Source: Bacteroidota bacterium (GTDB lineage Bacteria; Bacteroidota; Ignavibacteria; UBA10030; UBA8401). From it: DNA of 64,000 nucleotides. Shown here piece after piece: positions 26,199-35,406 of the stretch (the stretch's first letter is position 1; the number at the start of each line of letters is the position of its first letter). The DNA lies in contig JAJYOK010000012.1 of assembly GCA_021796215.1 (NCBI GenBank), positions 28,303-92,302 of the forward strand. Direction: 5' to 3'. The notes beneath the pieces were generated by a model, which was not told the DNA's origin, did no database searches, and saw only the letters and a list, made by a program, of their open reading frames with translations. Made by a program: the position numbers and the translations under genes.

Positions 26199-28214
26199 TC
26201 AAAAGATTTCATCACTTGAGAAATGAATGGAAAGTTTTAAACTCACAGCAGCTTCTTTGCCGCTAAACCCAACATGAAGCGCCGTTTGTTTTTCCTGCGC
26301 AAGATAGGTTGCTTGCGGGCTATTCGCAACCACATCATACAGATTGTACAAATACAGAACTCCCGCAACTCCTGCAGCAACGTATTGATAATTCTGATAA
26401 TTCGTTTTCTTTTTGCTCGCATCTGACATTTTACTTAGATACAGCGCAGCATCGTTTGCTGTTTGCGCTGCAAGGTATTGTGTGTAGCTGCTGTTGTAGT
26501 CGGATACTGCTTGCTGATACATCATTTGAAATCCCACCGCCGCACCTGCAGTTGCGAGAAAGCCGAGTGAAAGAAAAATTCCTCGCCGCCCGCTATATGA
26601 TTGTCCCCATCCCGGGAAAAAAACTGAACGCACAATTGCTCCTGCATGAGTCGGGCGTTCCATCGGATGAACAATTTTAACGAACTGCGTATCGGCAACA
26701 GTAAACAACTGCGTGTACGGTTCATAACCTGGACCGGAAATACGCAGCTCATACGTTCCCGCCAGAATGGGCTGGCGGATGATGTTTCCTTTTCCAATTT
26801 CAGTTCCGTCTATTTCAACTGAAGCATCGGAGCTTGTCAACACTGTCAGTGCGCCGCTGCGCGAACGATAATTCAAATTCACGATATACTGTTCCGGTTT
26901 CTCAACTGTAATTGTAGAAGAATCGGGATAATAATCATCAAGATAACCTGAAACCGTGTGCTCACCAAGGGCGACATCCTGCATCAGCAGCGATTCATCC
27001 GGAAGTCCGATCAACGTTCCATCCATATACACTCTGGAGTTCGGCTGATTAACTTTGATAAGAATATCCGGCGTTGGAATTCTTTCGAGCTGCGCAGCAG
27101 CGTGAATGATCAATCTGCCGTTCGTGAAAATATGTTCTGTCAAACCGTAAAATCCCTTCCGTTGAATCCGAAGTTCATGCGTTCCAAGCACCGGCGGCGG
27201 AACAGAAATTCCCTGCGACGAGTTTTGAACGAGTGTTCGGTCAATCAATATCTCGGCATCGCGCGGAAGCACATCAAGAAAAAGTTTCGATGCGCTGTCA
27301 TTCTGCGGACGGATAAAAATAAAATCGCCGCCGTTATCACTCAGGTAACCGAACTGGGGATGAAGCGTACGATTCGATGTCATTGTTACTCTGTCGGAAA
27401 CTGCCGCAGCAAATTCCGTCCCAGAAATTATTCCGTCGTTGTCGGTATCAGTCGTTTCTGTTGAAAGCGCATCAATCACGCTTTCCGTGAACAAACTTAC
27501 TTTTGTTTTCTGATCGTCAAGCGATTCTTCAATGCGGTCGCCTGCTGAGAGCAATTCCGTGGCGGAAGATTGAATAATGCGTGCAACACCTTGGCGCTTC
27601 GGCGGAATGCCGCTGTAACGACGCAGCACAGGAAGCCCGCCGACGGTAAAATCAAGCAGCACAAGTGCGTGTTTCATTCCGGTCTTGTTGACCATGTTCT
27701 TCAGAATTTCAAGCGGAACGCACGTAACCGCTGTTGTTTCGGGTGTAGCAATTCGTCCATCATACGGGACAAAAAAACCAAGCTCGTTTTGTGTGTTAAT
27801 ATTCAGTGTTGTGCCCCGGCCCGACAGAAAAACAAGAAGGCGGTCATGCGGATCACCGTTGGCGTTCATTTGAAGTTTTTTCAACGCTTCAAAAATAACA
27901 GACTGGGTCGCTGAAGAATTAAAAAGCGTAATAATATTTTCCTGACGAAAACCTTCATGTGAGATAAGAAATTGCTCCAGCGCCTTGCCAGAAGCGACCG
28001 ACGAAGAGCGCGGTGTGGTTTGCCGATAGTCATCAATTGCGACGATAAGCGCCCAACTCCGATCGTAGGCGCGATAGGATTCATAGGAAACTTTACCGGG
28101 GAAGTAGGTGCTTGCCGAATATTTCGTTTGCCCGAATACAAATCCCGTTGGAGAAATTTCAAAAAAGAAAAGAAGAAAAACGAAAAGTGAAACCGACCTT
28201 GTCAACTGACGCAT
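26199..28214 (-). CDS. Caspase-fold protein lacking catalytic His/Cys, with PEGA domains (pseudo-caspase)
   Basis: Encodes 671 residues from the ATG at 28214, chosen because GGAG lies five bases upstream and a signal peptide begins there (SVSLFVFLLFFFEISPTGFVFG). Residues ~45-290 follow the p20/p10 metacaspase-like fold: WALIVAIDDY, LFNSSATQSVIFEALKKL, LLVFLSGRGTTLN and HALVLLDFTVGG. In active members the last two read SGHG and D-A-C-x-S-G; here Arg133 and Thr190 stand in for His and Cys. Three PEGA-type domains follow (DVLPRDAEILIDRTL; KVNQPNSRVYMDGTLIG; LTSSDASVEIDGTEIG). The C-terminus (FFPGWGQSYSGRRGIFLSLGF) resembles a DUF5683-type membrane region. It lies 46 bp after a thioredoxin-like lipoprotein gene. 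Likely a non-proteolytic envelope scaffold. Confidence 0.78.
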   Translation of the reverse strand: MRQLTRSVSLFVFLLFFFEISPTGFVFGQTKYSASTYFPGKVSYESYRAYDRSWALIVAIDDYRQTTPRSSSVASGKALEQFLISHEGFRQENIITLFNSSATQSVIFEALKKLQMNANGDPHDRLLVFLSGRGTTLNINTQNELGFFVPYDGRIATPETTAVTCVPLEILKNMVNKTGMKHALVLLDFTVGGLPVLRRYSGIPPKRQGVARIIQSSATELLSAGDRIEESLDDQKTKVSLFTESVIDALSTETTDTDNDGIISGTEFAAAVSDRVTMTSNRTLHPQFGYLSDNGGDFIFIRPQNDSASKLFLDVLPRDAEILIDRTLVQNSSQGISVPPPVLGTHELRIQRKGFYGLTEHIFTNGRLIIHAAAQLERIPTPDILIKVNQPNSRVYMDGTLIGLPDESLLMQDVALGEHTVSGYLDDYYPDSSTITVEKPEQYIVNLNYRSRSGALTVLTSSDASVEIDGTEIGKGNIIRQPILAGTYELRISGPGYEPYTQLFTVADTQFVKIVHPMERPTHAGAIVRSVFFPGWGQSYSGRRGIFLSLGFLATAGAAVGFQMMYQQAVSDYNSSYTQYLAAQTANDAALYLSKMSDASKKKTNYQNYQYVAAGVAGVLYLYNLYDVVANSPQATYLAQEKQTALHVGFSGKEAAVSLKLSIHFSSDEIF

Positions 28215-28260
28215 GTACACTCCGTAATGGAAGATCAGCTTTGCTTCGAATCGGATATTA

Positions 28261-28782
28261 TCATTGAGGTTTTCTGAGCATGGCTGCCAAATCTTTTTCA
28301 ATACTTTCATCAGCGCGCTCAACGATGCGTCCGATTTCTTTGCCATGAAGCGTGAAAATAAACGTAGGGACATTGGTAATATCAAAACGGTCTGTCATGC
28401 CATCAGCGCTGTGTTTTGTGCGATCCACACCGTAAAGCGTGATCAGAGAATCAGGGATACCCGCCTCGTTTGCGACTTTGAAAAAACGCGGCAGTTCATG
28501 TTTCGTGTCGGGACACCACGTGCCGCAAAAAACCAAAACATGAAGTTCGGGTGCGCTTGAATGAAGAATTGCAAGCGCGGAAGAATCCGGCCGATAGTTA
28601 CGATATCCGGAAACGTACCACGGAAACACACGATCATTTTCAAGAAGTGACTTCGGAAACTCGCCCGTGATAATTTCTGTGCCATCAGTGTCTTTCTCAA
28701 CAACATAACGCGATGATTCTGAACAGCCGACAAAAAACAATGCGAACACAAATGCTGCAAGTATGCTGCTTGCCCTATTCAT
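28261..28782 (-). CDS. Thioredoxin-like lipoprotein with a single active-site cysteine
   Basis: Encodes 173 residues. Lipobox FFVGC (Cys20) predicts a lipid anchor. The thioredoxin-fold core shows VLVFCGTWCPDTKHELPRFF; by alignment to TlpA-like TWCxxC the catalytic cysteine is Cys90 and the resolving cysteine is replaced by threonine (CPDT), while Cys86 lies just before. The cis-proline region is ITNVPTFIF. It overlaps nadK by eight bases and leads to the pseudo-caspase gene. Such GTWC-type proteins are common in Bacteroidota; whether this one is a reductase is uncertain. Confidence 0.85.
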   Translation of the reverse strand: MNRASSILAAFVFALFFVGCSESSRYVVEKDTDGTEIITGEFPKSLLENDRVFPWYVSGYRNYRPDSSALAILHSSAPELHVLVFCGTWCPDTKHELPRFFKVANEAGIPDSLITLYGVDRTKHSADGMTDRFDITNVPTFIFTLHGKEIGRIVERADESIEKDLAAMLRKPQ

Positions 28783-29665
28783 CTTTTGATACCCGAATAT
28801 CTTTTCCCCACATCAGCTTCATGCGAAGCGTATCGTAATAACTTTTGTCTTTGCGTTTCACAAGCTTCACAGTAAAATCTGCTTTTTGAATGATGAAGCT
28901 TACCGGCGGCTTAAATGTCTTTTCCTCCTGTCCGTCGGCAGTGACGCGCGTTTCCGGAATTTCGGCTTCTATCTTCACTCGAATCACGCTCGAATCGGGA
29001 ACAATAACCGAACGCGCAGTCAATGTATGCGGGCAAATCGGACTGATGGTAAGCGCATCGGTTGCCGGAACAACAATAGGACCGCCGGCAGCGAGTGAAT
29101 ATCCGGTTGTTCCGGTCGGCGTAGCGACAATAATTCCGTCGCCGGTATAGGTAACGAGATAATCATTGTTGACGTAGGTTTCTACATCAATGACGCGTGA
29201 CGAACTTGATTTATCAATAACAATATCGTTCACGCCGTACAACTGAATGTCGTGATCTTCCGCTGTGGCTTTAACGACCATTCTGTCTTCGATCACGTGC
29301 TGGTTGTTCAGAATGTCGTCAACAAATGCTTCGATTTCGTCTACCGAAAGTTCGGCAAGAAAACCGAGCTTCCCCAAATTCACGCCGAGAATCGGTACCG
29401 CTGAACGTCCAACCATTCTTGCCGCGGAAAGAATCGTTCCATCTCCGCCGAAAGCAACGATGATATCGCTTTGCTGGATCAACTCTTCAATCTCAGCAGT
29501 TTCTTTCTTTGTAATGAGACGCTTCCCAACTTGCTTGTTCACCAGCTTCGCGAGTTCGTCGTGAACAATAAATTCCACGGGGCGCTTGTCGCCGGTTGCG
29601 AGCAAGGTTGTTACTGCATCGGGAAGCAAATTTTTTTCTAGATTGCCAACAATACCAAATTTCAT
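28775..29665 (-). CDS. nadK: NAD kinase
   Basis: Encodes 296 residues, the usual size. The catalytic GGDGTILSAARM, NLGKLGFLAEL, and TPTGTTGYSLAAGGP motifs are intact, with VTADGQEEK near the end. It phosphorylates NAD to NADP in the cytoplasm. The gene overlaps the DUF1844 gene upstream by four bases and the thioredoxin gene downstream by eight. Confidence 0.97.
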   Translation of the reverse strand: MKFGIVGNLEKNLLPDAVTTLLATGDKRPVEFIVHDELAKLVNKQVGKRLITKKETAEIEELIQQSDIIVAFGGDGTILSAARMVGRSAVPILGVNLGKLGFLAELSVDEIEAFVDDILNNQHVIEDRMVVKATAEDHDIQLYGVNDIVIDKSSSSRVIDVETYVNNDYLVTYTGDGIIVATPTGTTGYSLAAGGPIVVPATDALTISPICPHTLTARSVIVPDSSVIRVKIEAEIPETRVTADGQEEKTFKPPVSFIIQKADFTVKLVKRKDKSYYDTLRMKLMWGKDIRVSKDE

Positions 29666-29994
29666 TGTGCCGCCTCGTGAGTTTGGGCTCCAGGCTTATC
29701 AGCTTTCGGCTGAGCTGTGGAAGCGCCGGTATCTTTCTTTTGTTCATCAACGAAATTCAATTTCAATTCCTGCAAGACCGTGGAAAGAAATTTCTCTTCG
29801 TCCGGTGAAAGATTGCCGCGGCATTTTTCTTTCAACATATCCAAAATATCAATGGAAAGTTCTGCCTGCTGCATATCACGTTCAATTTTGTCGCTCACCG
29901 GATTTTTAAGTTTGCCCATCTGCTGAAGCGCGGCGCCATGAAACATGGACACCACCTGCACGAAAAGCATTTCGTTTTTTTCTTTGTCTGTCAT
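29662..29994 (-). CDS. DUF1844 domain protein
   Basis: Encodes 110 residues from the ATG at 29994; a TTG three codons earlier is possible. DUF1844 sequence runs from EMLFVQVVSMFHGAALQQMG through ELSIDILDMLKEKCRGNLS to FLSTVLQELKLNF. A hydrophilic Lys/Ala/Pro tail follows. The family is small, helical and of unknown function. Its stop overlaps the nadK start (ATGA). Confidence 0.85.
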   Translation of the reverse strand: MTDKEKNEMLFVQVVSMFHGAALQQMGKLKNPVSDKIERDMQQAELSIDILDMLKEKCRGNLSPDEEKFLSTVLQELKLNFVDEQKKDTGASTAQPKADKPGAQTHEAAQ

Positions 29995-30012
29995 CTTCAA
30001 CAACCTTTCTCA

Positions 30013-30372
30013 TTAGGTGCAAGAAAAAGCTGTGTCTCTGTGTATCCATAGAATGTACCGCTCATCAGCCAAAAAAAATCCACCCAATCGCGGATCATCA
30101 AGAATGGCATTAACAAGAGCGGCAATAACAATAATCCCTGCAATAACAAAAAACGCGATCCCGATATCATCGCGTTTCATTAAGTAATGTTGTGTTGCAA
30201 TGGTACGAAAGAGAAGAATAAAAATCAACAAAAGAACGGCGAGTGTTTGGAAGCCGCTGTCAAGCACTGATGCGAAAAGAGCGTATTTGATGTTGCTTGA
30301 AACGAAATATGAATTACGACTCTTCACGTGTATTCCATGCTTCCCAAATTTTAGCATACTTTGTGAACACAT
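30013..30372 (-). CDS. Small membrane protein, start uncertain
   Basis: Two hydrophobic helices are encoded (FQTLAVLLLIFILLF and IAFFVIAGIIVIAALVNAI) before a short aromatic C-terminus (YILWIHRDTAF). The 119-residue reading begins at an ATG that lies 59 bases inside the end of the glycosyltransferase gene and has no clear ribosome site. A GTG at 30267 (85 residues, both helices) or an ATG at 30180 (55 residues, one helix) are alternatives. No family recognised. Confidence 0.5.
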   Translation of the reverse strand: MCSQSMLKFGKHGIHVKSRNSYFVSSNIKYALFASVLDSGFQTLAVLLLIFILLFRTIATQHYLMKRDDIGIAFFVIAGIIVIAALVNAILDDPRLGGFFLADERYILWIHRDTAFSCT

Positions 30373-31096
30373 ACGCGGAAGAAAGAATGGCTAACAACAA
30401 TCCATGTGTCCCGTCAAGAAAGCCGAACCGGAGAATATACATTTTGAAGAAAAGCCACGGCGGCCTGACAATGAGATCAATGAGCCGGGAGCGTTTTTTT
30501 CTTTGAAACGCATCACCTGCTGCCAATGTTGTGTAGCGATTGAATTTTTCAAAGTAGTGAAAAAGATTTGGGTCGGTAAAGTGCAGAAGATCATGATGAA
30601 GCGTTCCAACCGTTCCATCAACTTCCAACCCTTCGTGTACCGGCGCTGTCGAAAATTTCGCACTGTGTTTATTGAACAGCCGAAGCACCCTTCCCGGATA
30701 CCAGCCGGAATGACGAATCCACTTTCCTAAAAAATATGCGCGGCGCGCCACTGCAAAAGCTGCGTGTGAAGGATTCATCGAAACCACATTTTGAATTTCT
30801 CCCGCAAGTTCAGGCAGCACGCGTTCATCGGCATCGAGCCAGAGAATCCACTCATGCTTTGCCTGCGCCACGCCGAATGTTTTCGCTTCGGCAAAACCGC
30901 TCCACGGCTGTACAAATACTTTCGCCGTGAACTTCTTTGCAGAAGTAACCGTCGCATCTTCGCTTTCCGCATCAACAACAACTATATCATTGCACCATGC
31001 AACGCTCTGCAAACACTCAGAAATATTTCCCTCTTCATTCTTTGTGATAACTACAACCGAAATGGGACATGACGCCGGTGGCGGCAACTGAGTCAT
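30314..31096 (-). CDS. Family 2 glycosyltransferase (WaaE/KdtX-like)
   Basis: Encodes 260 residues. GT-A signatures are ISVVVITKNEEGNISECL, VVVDAESEDATV and HEWILWLDADERV, followed by FLGKWIRHSGWYPGRVLRLF, which is typical of LPS-core beta-glucosyltransferases of the WaaE/KdtX group. It acts at the cytoplasmic face on a lipid-linked saccharide. The start overlaps the stop of the ligase-like gene by four bases. A paralogue sits at 34162. Confidence 0.9.
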   Translation of the reverse strand: MTQLPPPASCPISVVVITKNEEGNISECLQSVAWCNDIVVVDAESEDATVTSAKKFTAKVFVQPWSGFAEAKTFGVAQAKHEWILWLDADERVLPELAGEIQNVVSMNPSHAAFAVARRAYFLGKWIRHSGWYPGRVLRLFNKHSAKFSTAPVHEGLEVDGTVGTLHHDLLHFTDPNLFHYFEKFNRYTTLAAGDAFQRKKRSRLIDLIVRPPWLFFKMYILRFGFLDGTHGLLLAILSSAYVFTKYAKIWEAWNTREES

Positions 31097-32292
31097 GAAA
31101 TTTCCTTTACAGAAATTCGCTCAACCCGAAGGGTCTTTTGGACTGCAAGGGTCAAACCAACTGTGAACCAAAGGAACACCATAATTTCATGGTCGCCGAA
31201 ATTCCATTCGAACATTCCATTCACGAGAAAGCCGCACAATGCGGCGAACGCACCGAGCGCAACAGAACTTCCCAGCCAATCAGATGAGAAATGACGAAAG
31301 ACGCTGAGTTCAACTGCACCAATTTTCACAAACATTGCCATTACAATTAAAAATCCGACACTGCCAAGAGTTACGAGCAGCATGATGTAATCATTATGAA
31401 GATGTCCGCCGGTTTCGACGTCATCGGGAGATTTGTATTCCATATAAATTTTATGCATGTCGGAATCGCCGACGCCGAGAATCGGATGGTCAGCAAAAAT
31501 TTTCATTCCGGTTGACCACATGTGCAGGCGTCCGATGTTCGTCGGATGGTACGGGTTAACAATGCTTTTTGCGCGATCAATTTGATTTGCCGGTGCAAAG
31601 AGAAAAAAGAGCACAACAATGCCGATCTCTGCAAGCATCAGCAAACGGTTTTTCAACATACTGATGATAAAAACGCCGAAGAGAAATCCCAGCCATGAAC
31701 TGCGCGTATCGGTCAACAGCAGCGCAAAAAATATCGGAAGAAGAAAAAGAGCAATCCATATTTTTATTTTCTTCGGCACACCGCTGTGAAGCAAAAACGG
31801 TATGCTGAGAAGGCAGACGATCATTTTCAATCCGCCTGTCGTCATATAGATTTGGAAAACGTACAACCGCGCTTCATGGCTCGTGAAATAGTAACCTATC
31901 TCCCCGAGAGAAAGAATTGCAATCACCGCAAAGAGCAGCCAGAGACTTCGTTCAATTTTTTTCCTCGAAACGAATGAAAGAAGCACGATGTACACAATCG
32001 AAATCAAAAGAAGCCGCTTGGTGTTGTATAGCGCTTGTGCAGGATAAACAGCAGTTGCCGTAGTAATAAATTCGATGGCAATGTAAGCGAGAAAAAAATA
32101 ATCAAGCGCTGTTCCTGAAAGAAGCCATCGCCGCCCGATGAGAGACCATGCAAGCAGAAGGAGAAGCATCGCGCCGAAGATCACGGAAGCGGCTGCAATT
32201 GAAATCGAAATGGTGTACAACTCCGCCAGCATCAGCACATACAGAATTGCCGGGATTTTTTTTGTTCGCTGTTCTGCTAAAAATTCAGACAT
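31093..32292 (-). CDS. O-antigen ligase / polymerase-like membrane protein
   Basis: Encodes 399 residues from the ATG at 32292 with about eleven membrane segments. The Wzy_C region has DTRSSWLGFLFGVF, followed by HPILGVGDSDMHKIY and the periplasmic ETGGHLHNDYIMLLVTLG, matching the WaaL/RfaL ligase and Wzy polymerase signature. It joins or polymerises polysaccharide on lipid carriers at the periplasmic face. Lying between a GT2 gene and an MsbA-like exporter, it belongs to LPS assembly. Confidence 0.85.
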   Translation of the reverse strand: MSEFLAEQRTKKIPAILYVLMLAELYTISISIAAASVIFGAMLLLLLAWSLIGRRWLLSGTALDYFFLAYIAIEFITTATAVYPAQALYNTKRLLLISIVYIVLLSFVSRKKIERSLWLLFAVIAILSLGEIGYYFTSHEARLYVFQIYMTTGGLKMIVCLLSIPFLLHSGVPKKIKIWIALFLLPIFFALLLTDTRSSWLGFLFGVFIISMLKNRLLMLAEIGIVVLFFLFAPANQIDRAKSIVNPYHPTNIGRLHMWSTGMKIFADHPILGVGDSDMHKIYMEYKSPDDVETGGHLHNDYIMLLVTLGSVGFLIVMAMFVKIGAVELSVFRHFSSDWLGSSVALGAFAALCGFLVNGMFEWNFGDHEIMVFLWFTVGLTLAVQKTLRVERISVKEIS

Positions 32293-32297
32293 GAACG

Positions 32298-34160
32298 TCA
32301 AATATTAAATTGCATGTCGTGCAGTTTGCGATACAAACCGCTTTTATTTTTCAGCAGCTCTACGTGCCGCCCTTCCTGAACAATTTCACCGTTTTCCAAC
32401 ACCACAATGCGGTCGGCATTGCGAATTGTTGACAATCGGTGAGCAATAACAAACGATGTCCGGTTTTGCATCAACCGCTCGATCGCTTCCTGCACAAGCA
32501 GTTCACTTTCCGAATCAAGCGCCGATGTAGCCTCATCGAAAATCATAATCGGCGGATTTTTTAAAAGTGCGCGTGCAATGGAAATTCGCTGACGCTGACC
32601 GCCGGAAAGTTTGACGCCGCGGTCGCCAATAATCGAATCAAATCCTTTTTCCATCGTCTCAATAAATGCCAGTGCATTTGCTGCTTTCGCCGCTTCACGA
32701 ACTTCGCTGTCGGGGCATTCGGTTAAACCGTATGCGATATTATTTCGCACCGTGTCGTTAAACAAAATAGTCTCTTGGGTGACAATGCCAATGCGGTCGC
32801 GGAGCGACTTCAATTCGATGCGGCGGACATCAACGCCATCAATAAAAACGGCGCCTTCGGTTGGGTCATAAAAGCGCGGAATTAAATCTACAAGCGTCGT
32901 TTTTCCTGCCCCGCTCGGACCGACAATGGCGACCACTTCACCTTTTTTCACGCGAAGATTAATATGCGACAAATCCGGTTTTTGTCCGTTGCCGTTCTGC
33001 GATGCCGAATAATGGAAAGAGACATCTTTGAACTCGATCACTTTTTGAATTCCATTCAGCGGCACAGCGTCAGGATGATTCTGGATCGCCGGCTTAGTAT
33101 CAAGAATTTCAAAAATGCGTTTCCCTGCGGCGGTGAATTCCTGCAAACGGTTATTGACGCTTGACAATTCTTTCACCGGCGGCATCAGTTGAAAAATTGC
33201 AAAGAGAAATCCGAGAAACTCTGCTGCCTTCATCTCTCCTGTAATCAACACCTGGCGCCCGCCGAACCAAATAATCACCACACCCGCAAGAATAGAAAGA
33301 AATTCCGTTGACGGTGATGCGAGATTGCGGAGGCGCGCCATCTTCAACATCGTTTTGAAGTAGCTGTGCGTCTCACGGCGGAATTTTTTGTCTTCAAAAT
33401 CTTCCATCGCAAACGCTTTCACAACTTTCACATTCGAAATTGTTTCCTGCAAAACAGAAGTAATGTCCGCCATTTTTTCCTGCATCGTTCCGCTCTCTTT
33501 GTGAAGCCGCAAGCCGATAGCACTGATGATGAGGAGCGAAAATGGGAACACAACAAACGAAAGCAGTGTCAATTTCCAGCTCAGCGTAAATGCCATTCCC
33601 AGAAATACAACGATGAGCAGCGGTTGTTTGATCAACGTAACAAAACTCGCCGAGACACCGCCGTTGACAACATTCACATCATTCGTGATCCGCGAAATAA
33701 GATTGCCGGTACGTTCGTTCGAAAAATAACTTAACGATAGATTGTGCAGATGACGGTACAATGCATTGCGGATATCCGTCATCAACCGCTGCTCGACAAA
33801 AGCCATTAGATATGACTGCAAATAATCGAACAAGTTTTTCAGGAAGAACGCAAAGACAATAATAATGCAAATTCTTAAGAGTGAGTCGGTTTTCGTTCCG
33901 GAAAAAAGTACGTCGTGCATCCATCGTTCCAGCGATTGCTTGATGTGAACAATTTCATTCGGCACAATGCTGTTTGCCGGCGGTGTCATTTGTTGAACAG
34001 CACCGACCGGCGATTGGTCAAAAAGTGTTTCAAGAAGAGGAATGGAAAGATACACAGAAGCGCCGCTGAATGCAGAAAAAAGAACTGTGCACAGAACCGA
34101 AAGCGAAAGCTGTTTCCAATACGGACGAACATAAGCAACGATTCGCAGAAACGTTTTCAT
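32298..34160 (-). CDS. MsbA-like ABC exporter (fused TM and ATPase domains)
   Basis: Encodes 620 residues. Six TM helices occupy ~1-320 (SLSVLCTVLFSAFSGASVYL, SWKLTLLSFVVFPFSLLII). The nucleotide-binding domain carries Walker A VGPSGAGKTTLVDL, Q-loop VTQETILFNDTV, signature LSGGQRQRISIA, Walker B PPIMIFDEATSALD and the H-loop VIAHRLSTI. Family homologues flip lipid A-core. It lies between the ligase-like gene and a second GT2. Confidence 0.93.
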   Translation of the reverse strand: MKTFLRIVAYVRPYWKQLSLSVLCTVLFSAFSGASVYLSIPLLETLFDQSPVGAVQQMTPPANSIVPNEIVHIKQSLERWMHDVLFSGTKTDSLLRICIIIVFAFFLKNLFDYLQSYLMAFVEQRLMTDIRNALYRHLHNLSLSYFSNERTGNLISRITNDVNVVNGGVSASFVTLIKQPLLIVVFLGMAFTLSWKLTLLSFVVFPFSLLIISAIGLRLHKESGTMQEKMADITSVLQETISNVKVVKAFAMEDFEDKKFRRETHSYFKTMLKMARLRNLASPSTEFLSILAGVVIIWFGGRQVLITGEMKAAEFLGFLFAIFQLMPPVKELSSVNNRLQEFTAAGKRIFEILDTKPAIQNHPDAVPLNGIQKVIEFKDVSFHYSASQNGNGQKPDLSHINLRVKKGEVVAIVGPSGAGKTTLVDLIPRFYDPTEGAVFIDGVDVRRIELKSLRDRIGIVTQETILFNDTVRNNIAYGLTECPDSEVREAAKAANALAFIETMEKGFDSIIGDRGVKLSGGQRQRISIARALLKNPPIMIFDEATSALDSESELLVQEAIERLMQNRTSFVIAHRLSTIRNADRIVVLENGEIVQEGRHVELLKNKSGLYRKLHDMQFNI

Positions 34161-34161
34161 A

Positions 34162-34971
34162 TTATCTTATACCCTGTAACACGTGCAGTTCTTCAGTTGA
34201 CACCGGCGGAAGCTTAGCGCCGTGCTTTTGTGCATGCTGGAATTCCCAGCACTTTGCATAGATCAATAAATTATAAAGCGAAGAATAAAACGTGAGAAGA
34301 AATCCACGGAAGCCATCGCGGTAGCCGTGCAAAAGAATAAACATCCGGACAAAGACTGCGAGCGGATGTGTAATAAAATCGTACCACCGGACCTGCCGTT
34401 TCTTCCGCGATAATTTGTTCATCACTTCGAGTGAAGTATACTCATTCATTTTATAAAGATAGTGCTGAATGGACCGGTACGTATAATGATGTACCACGCT
34501 TTCAAGTCTGCTAATGCGCCCTTCAACAGAAAACCCTTCATGCACCGGCCGCTGAATAATTTTCGTTTTCTCGCGTCGAAACAATCTTAATTGATAATCC
34601 GGAAACCAGCCGCCATGCCGAATTCGCTGGCCGAGAAAAAAGCTTTGCCGGTTAATTTCGTAACCGACATATGGTGTTTGCGAAGCGAGAATGTTCTGGA
34701 TGGCAATCCGCAATTCATCAGTCACCTCTTCATCGGCATCGAGCGAAAGCACCCACGGACAAGTTGCGTGATCGAGAGCGAATTGCTTTTGCGCGGCATA
34801 GCCGCACCACGCGTTCTGCACAATTTTCGCATTGGAGCGGCGGCAAATTTCAAGCGTGCGATCTTCGCTGAACGCATCAACGACAACAATTTCGTCAGCC
34901 CATCGTACACTGCTGAGACAACGCTCGATGTTACGTTCTTCGTTTTCGGTGATAATGATGACAGAAAGCAT
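34162..34971 (-). CDS. Family 2 glycosyltransferase (second WaaE/KdtX-like paralogue)
   Basis: Encodes 269 residues from the ATG at 34971; the GTG three codons upstream lies in an inverted repeat. GT-A motifs are LSVIIITENEERNIERCL, VVVDAFSEDRTL, WVLSLDADEEV and FFLGQRIRHGGWFPDYQLRLF. Similar in order and motif to the enzyme at 30314, it is likely an LPS-core sugar transferase with a different acceptor. It starts just after the GxxExxY unit. Confidence 0.9.
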   Translation of the reverse strand: MLSVIIITENEERNIERCLSSVRWADEIVVVDAFSEDRTLEICRRSNAKIVQNAWCGYAAQKQFALDHATCPWVLSLDADEEVTDELRIAIQNILASQTPYVGYEINRQSFFLGQRIRHGGWFPDYQLRLFRREKTKIIQRPVHEGFSVEGRISRLESVVHHYTYRSIQHYLYKMNEYTSLEVMNKLSRKKRQVRWYDFITHPLAVFVRMFILLHGYRDGFRGFLLTFYSSLYNLLIYAKCWEFQHAQKHGAKLPPVSTEELHVLQGIR

Positions 34972-34976
34972 TTTTA

Positions 34977-35001
34977 CCACTGAGTCACAAGAGACACAAA
35001 G
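34977..35001 (+). repeat. Inverted repeat, left copy (CCACTGAGTCACAAGAGACAC)
   Basis: This lies directly beyond the stop of the GxxExxY gene. Its sequence matches the right copy at 35407-35429 read in the opposite direction, with about 19 of 23 positions shared after one gap. Confidence 0.75.
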
Positions 35002-35006
35002 GATTT

Positions 35007-35399
35007 TTATAAAACAATCCTTTTTATCCCTTTCTTTATTAATGGCACATTAAAATTTATAAGGAGTCCCAGGCGTTTGCCGGAAAGCCTCAAATAGGTT
35101 AAAAGCTGTGCTTCAAAAACTGGCAGCATTTGTTCTACAGATTTTAATTCCACAATAACCGAATTCTCAACTAACATGTCCAATCGTAAATTTGCATCCA
35201 ACGAGTACTGCTTATAGAGGATTGGAATTTGTACCTGCGTTTGAACATTTAATTCCCTCTCCTTCAACTCAACCGACAAGCATTTTTCATATACTGACTC
35301 CATTAAACCCGGACCCAAATTAGAATGAACTTGGTACGCAGCGTCTACAATCTGCCCTGTTATTTCATTCAACGCGGGGTCCAACGGTTCGAATTTCAT
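35007..35399 (-). CDS. GxxExxY family protein
   Basis: Encodes 130 residues. The name-giving motif GLMESVYEKCL spans residues 31-37 (Gly31, Glu34, Tyr37), and DMLVENSVIVELKSVEQM, a nuclease-like D...ExK pattern, sits in the second half with YLRLSGKRLGLLINF after it. The family's role is not established; related genes occur in intervening sequences and with conserved flanking repeats. It lies between leuS and a glycosyltransferase, with matching inverted repeats on both sides. Confidence 0.9.
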   Translation of the reverse strand: MKFEPLDPALNEITGQIVDAAYQVHSNLGPGLMESVYEKCLSVELKERELNVQTQVQIPILYKQYSLDANLRLDMLVENSVIVELKSVEQMLPVFEAQLLTYLRLSGKRLGLLINFNVPLIKKGIKRIVL

Positions 35400-35406
35400 A
35401 TTGCTA

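Noticed and set aside
28215..28385. Longer N-terminus for the pseudo-caspase
   Set aside because: The extension lies over the thioredoxin gene and precedes a complete signal peptide with its own GGAG.
35000..35021. Hairpin AGGATT...AATCCT at the end of the GxxExxY gene as a terminator
   Set aside because: Six-bp AT-rich stem without a U tract in the direction of the gene.
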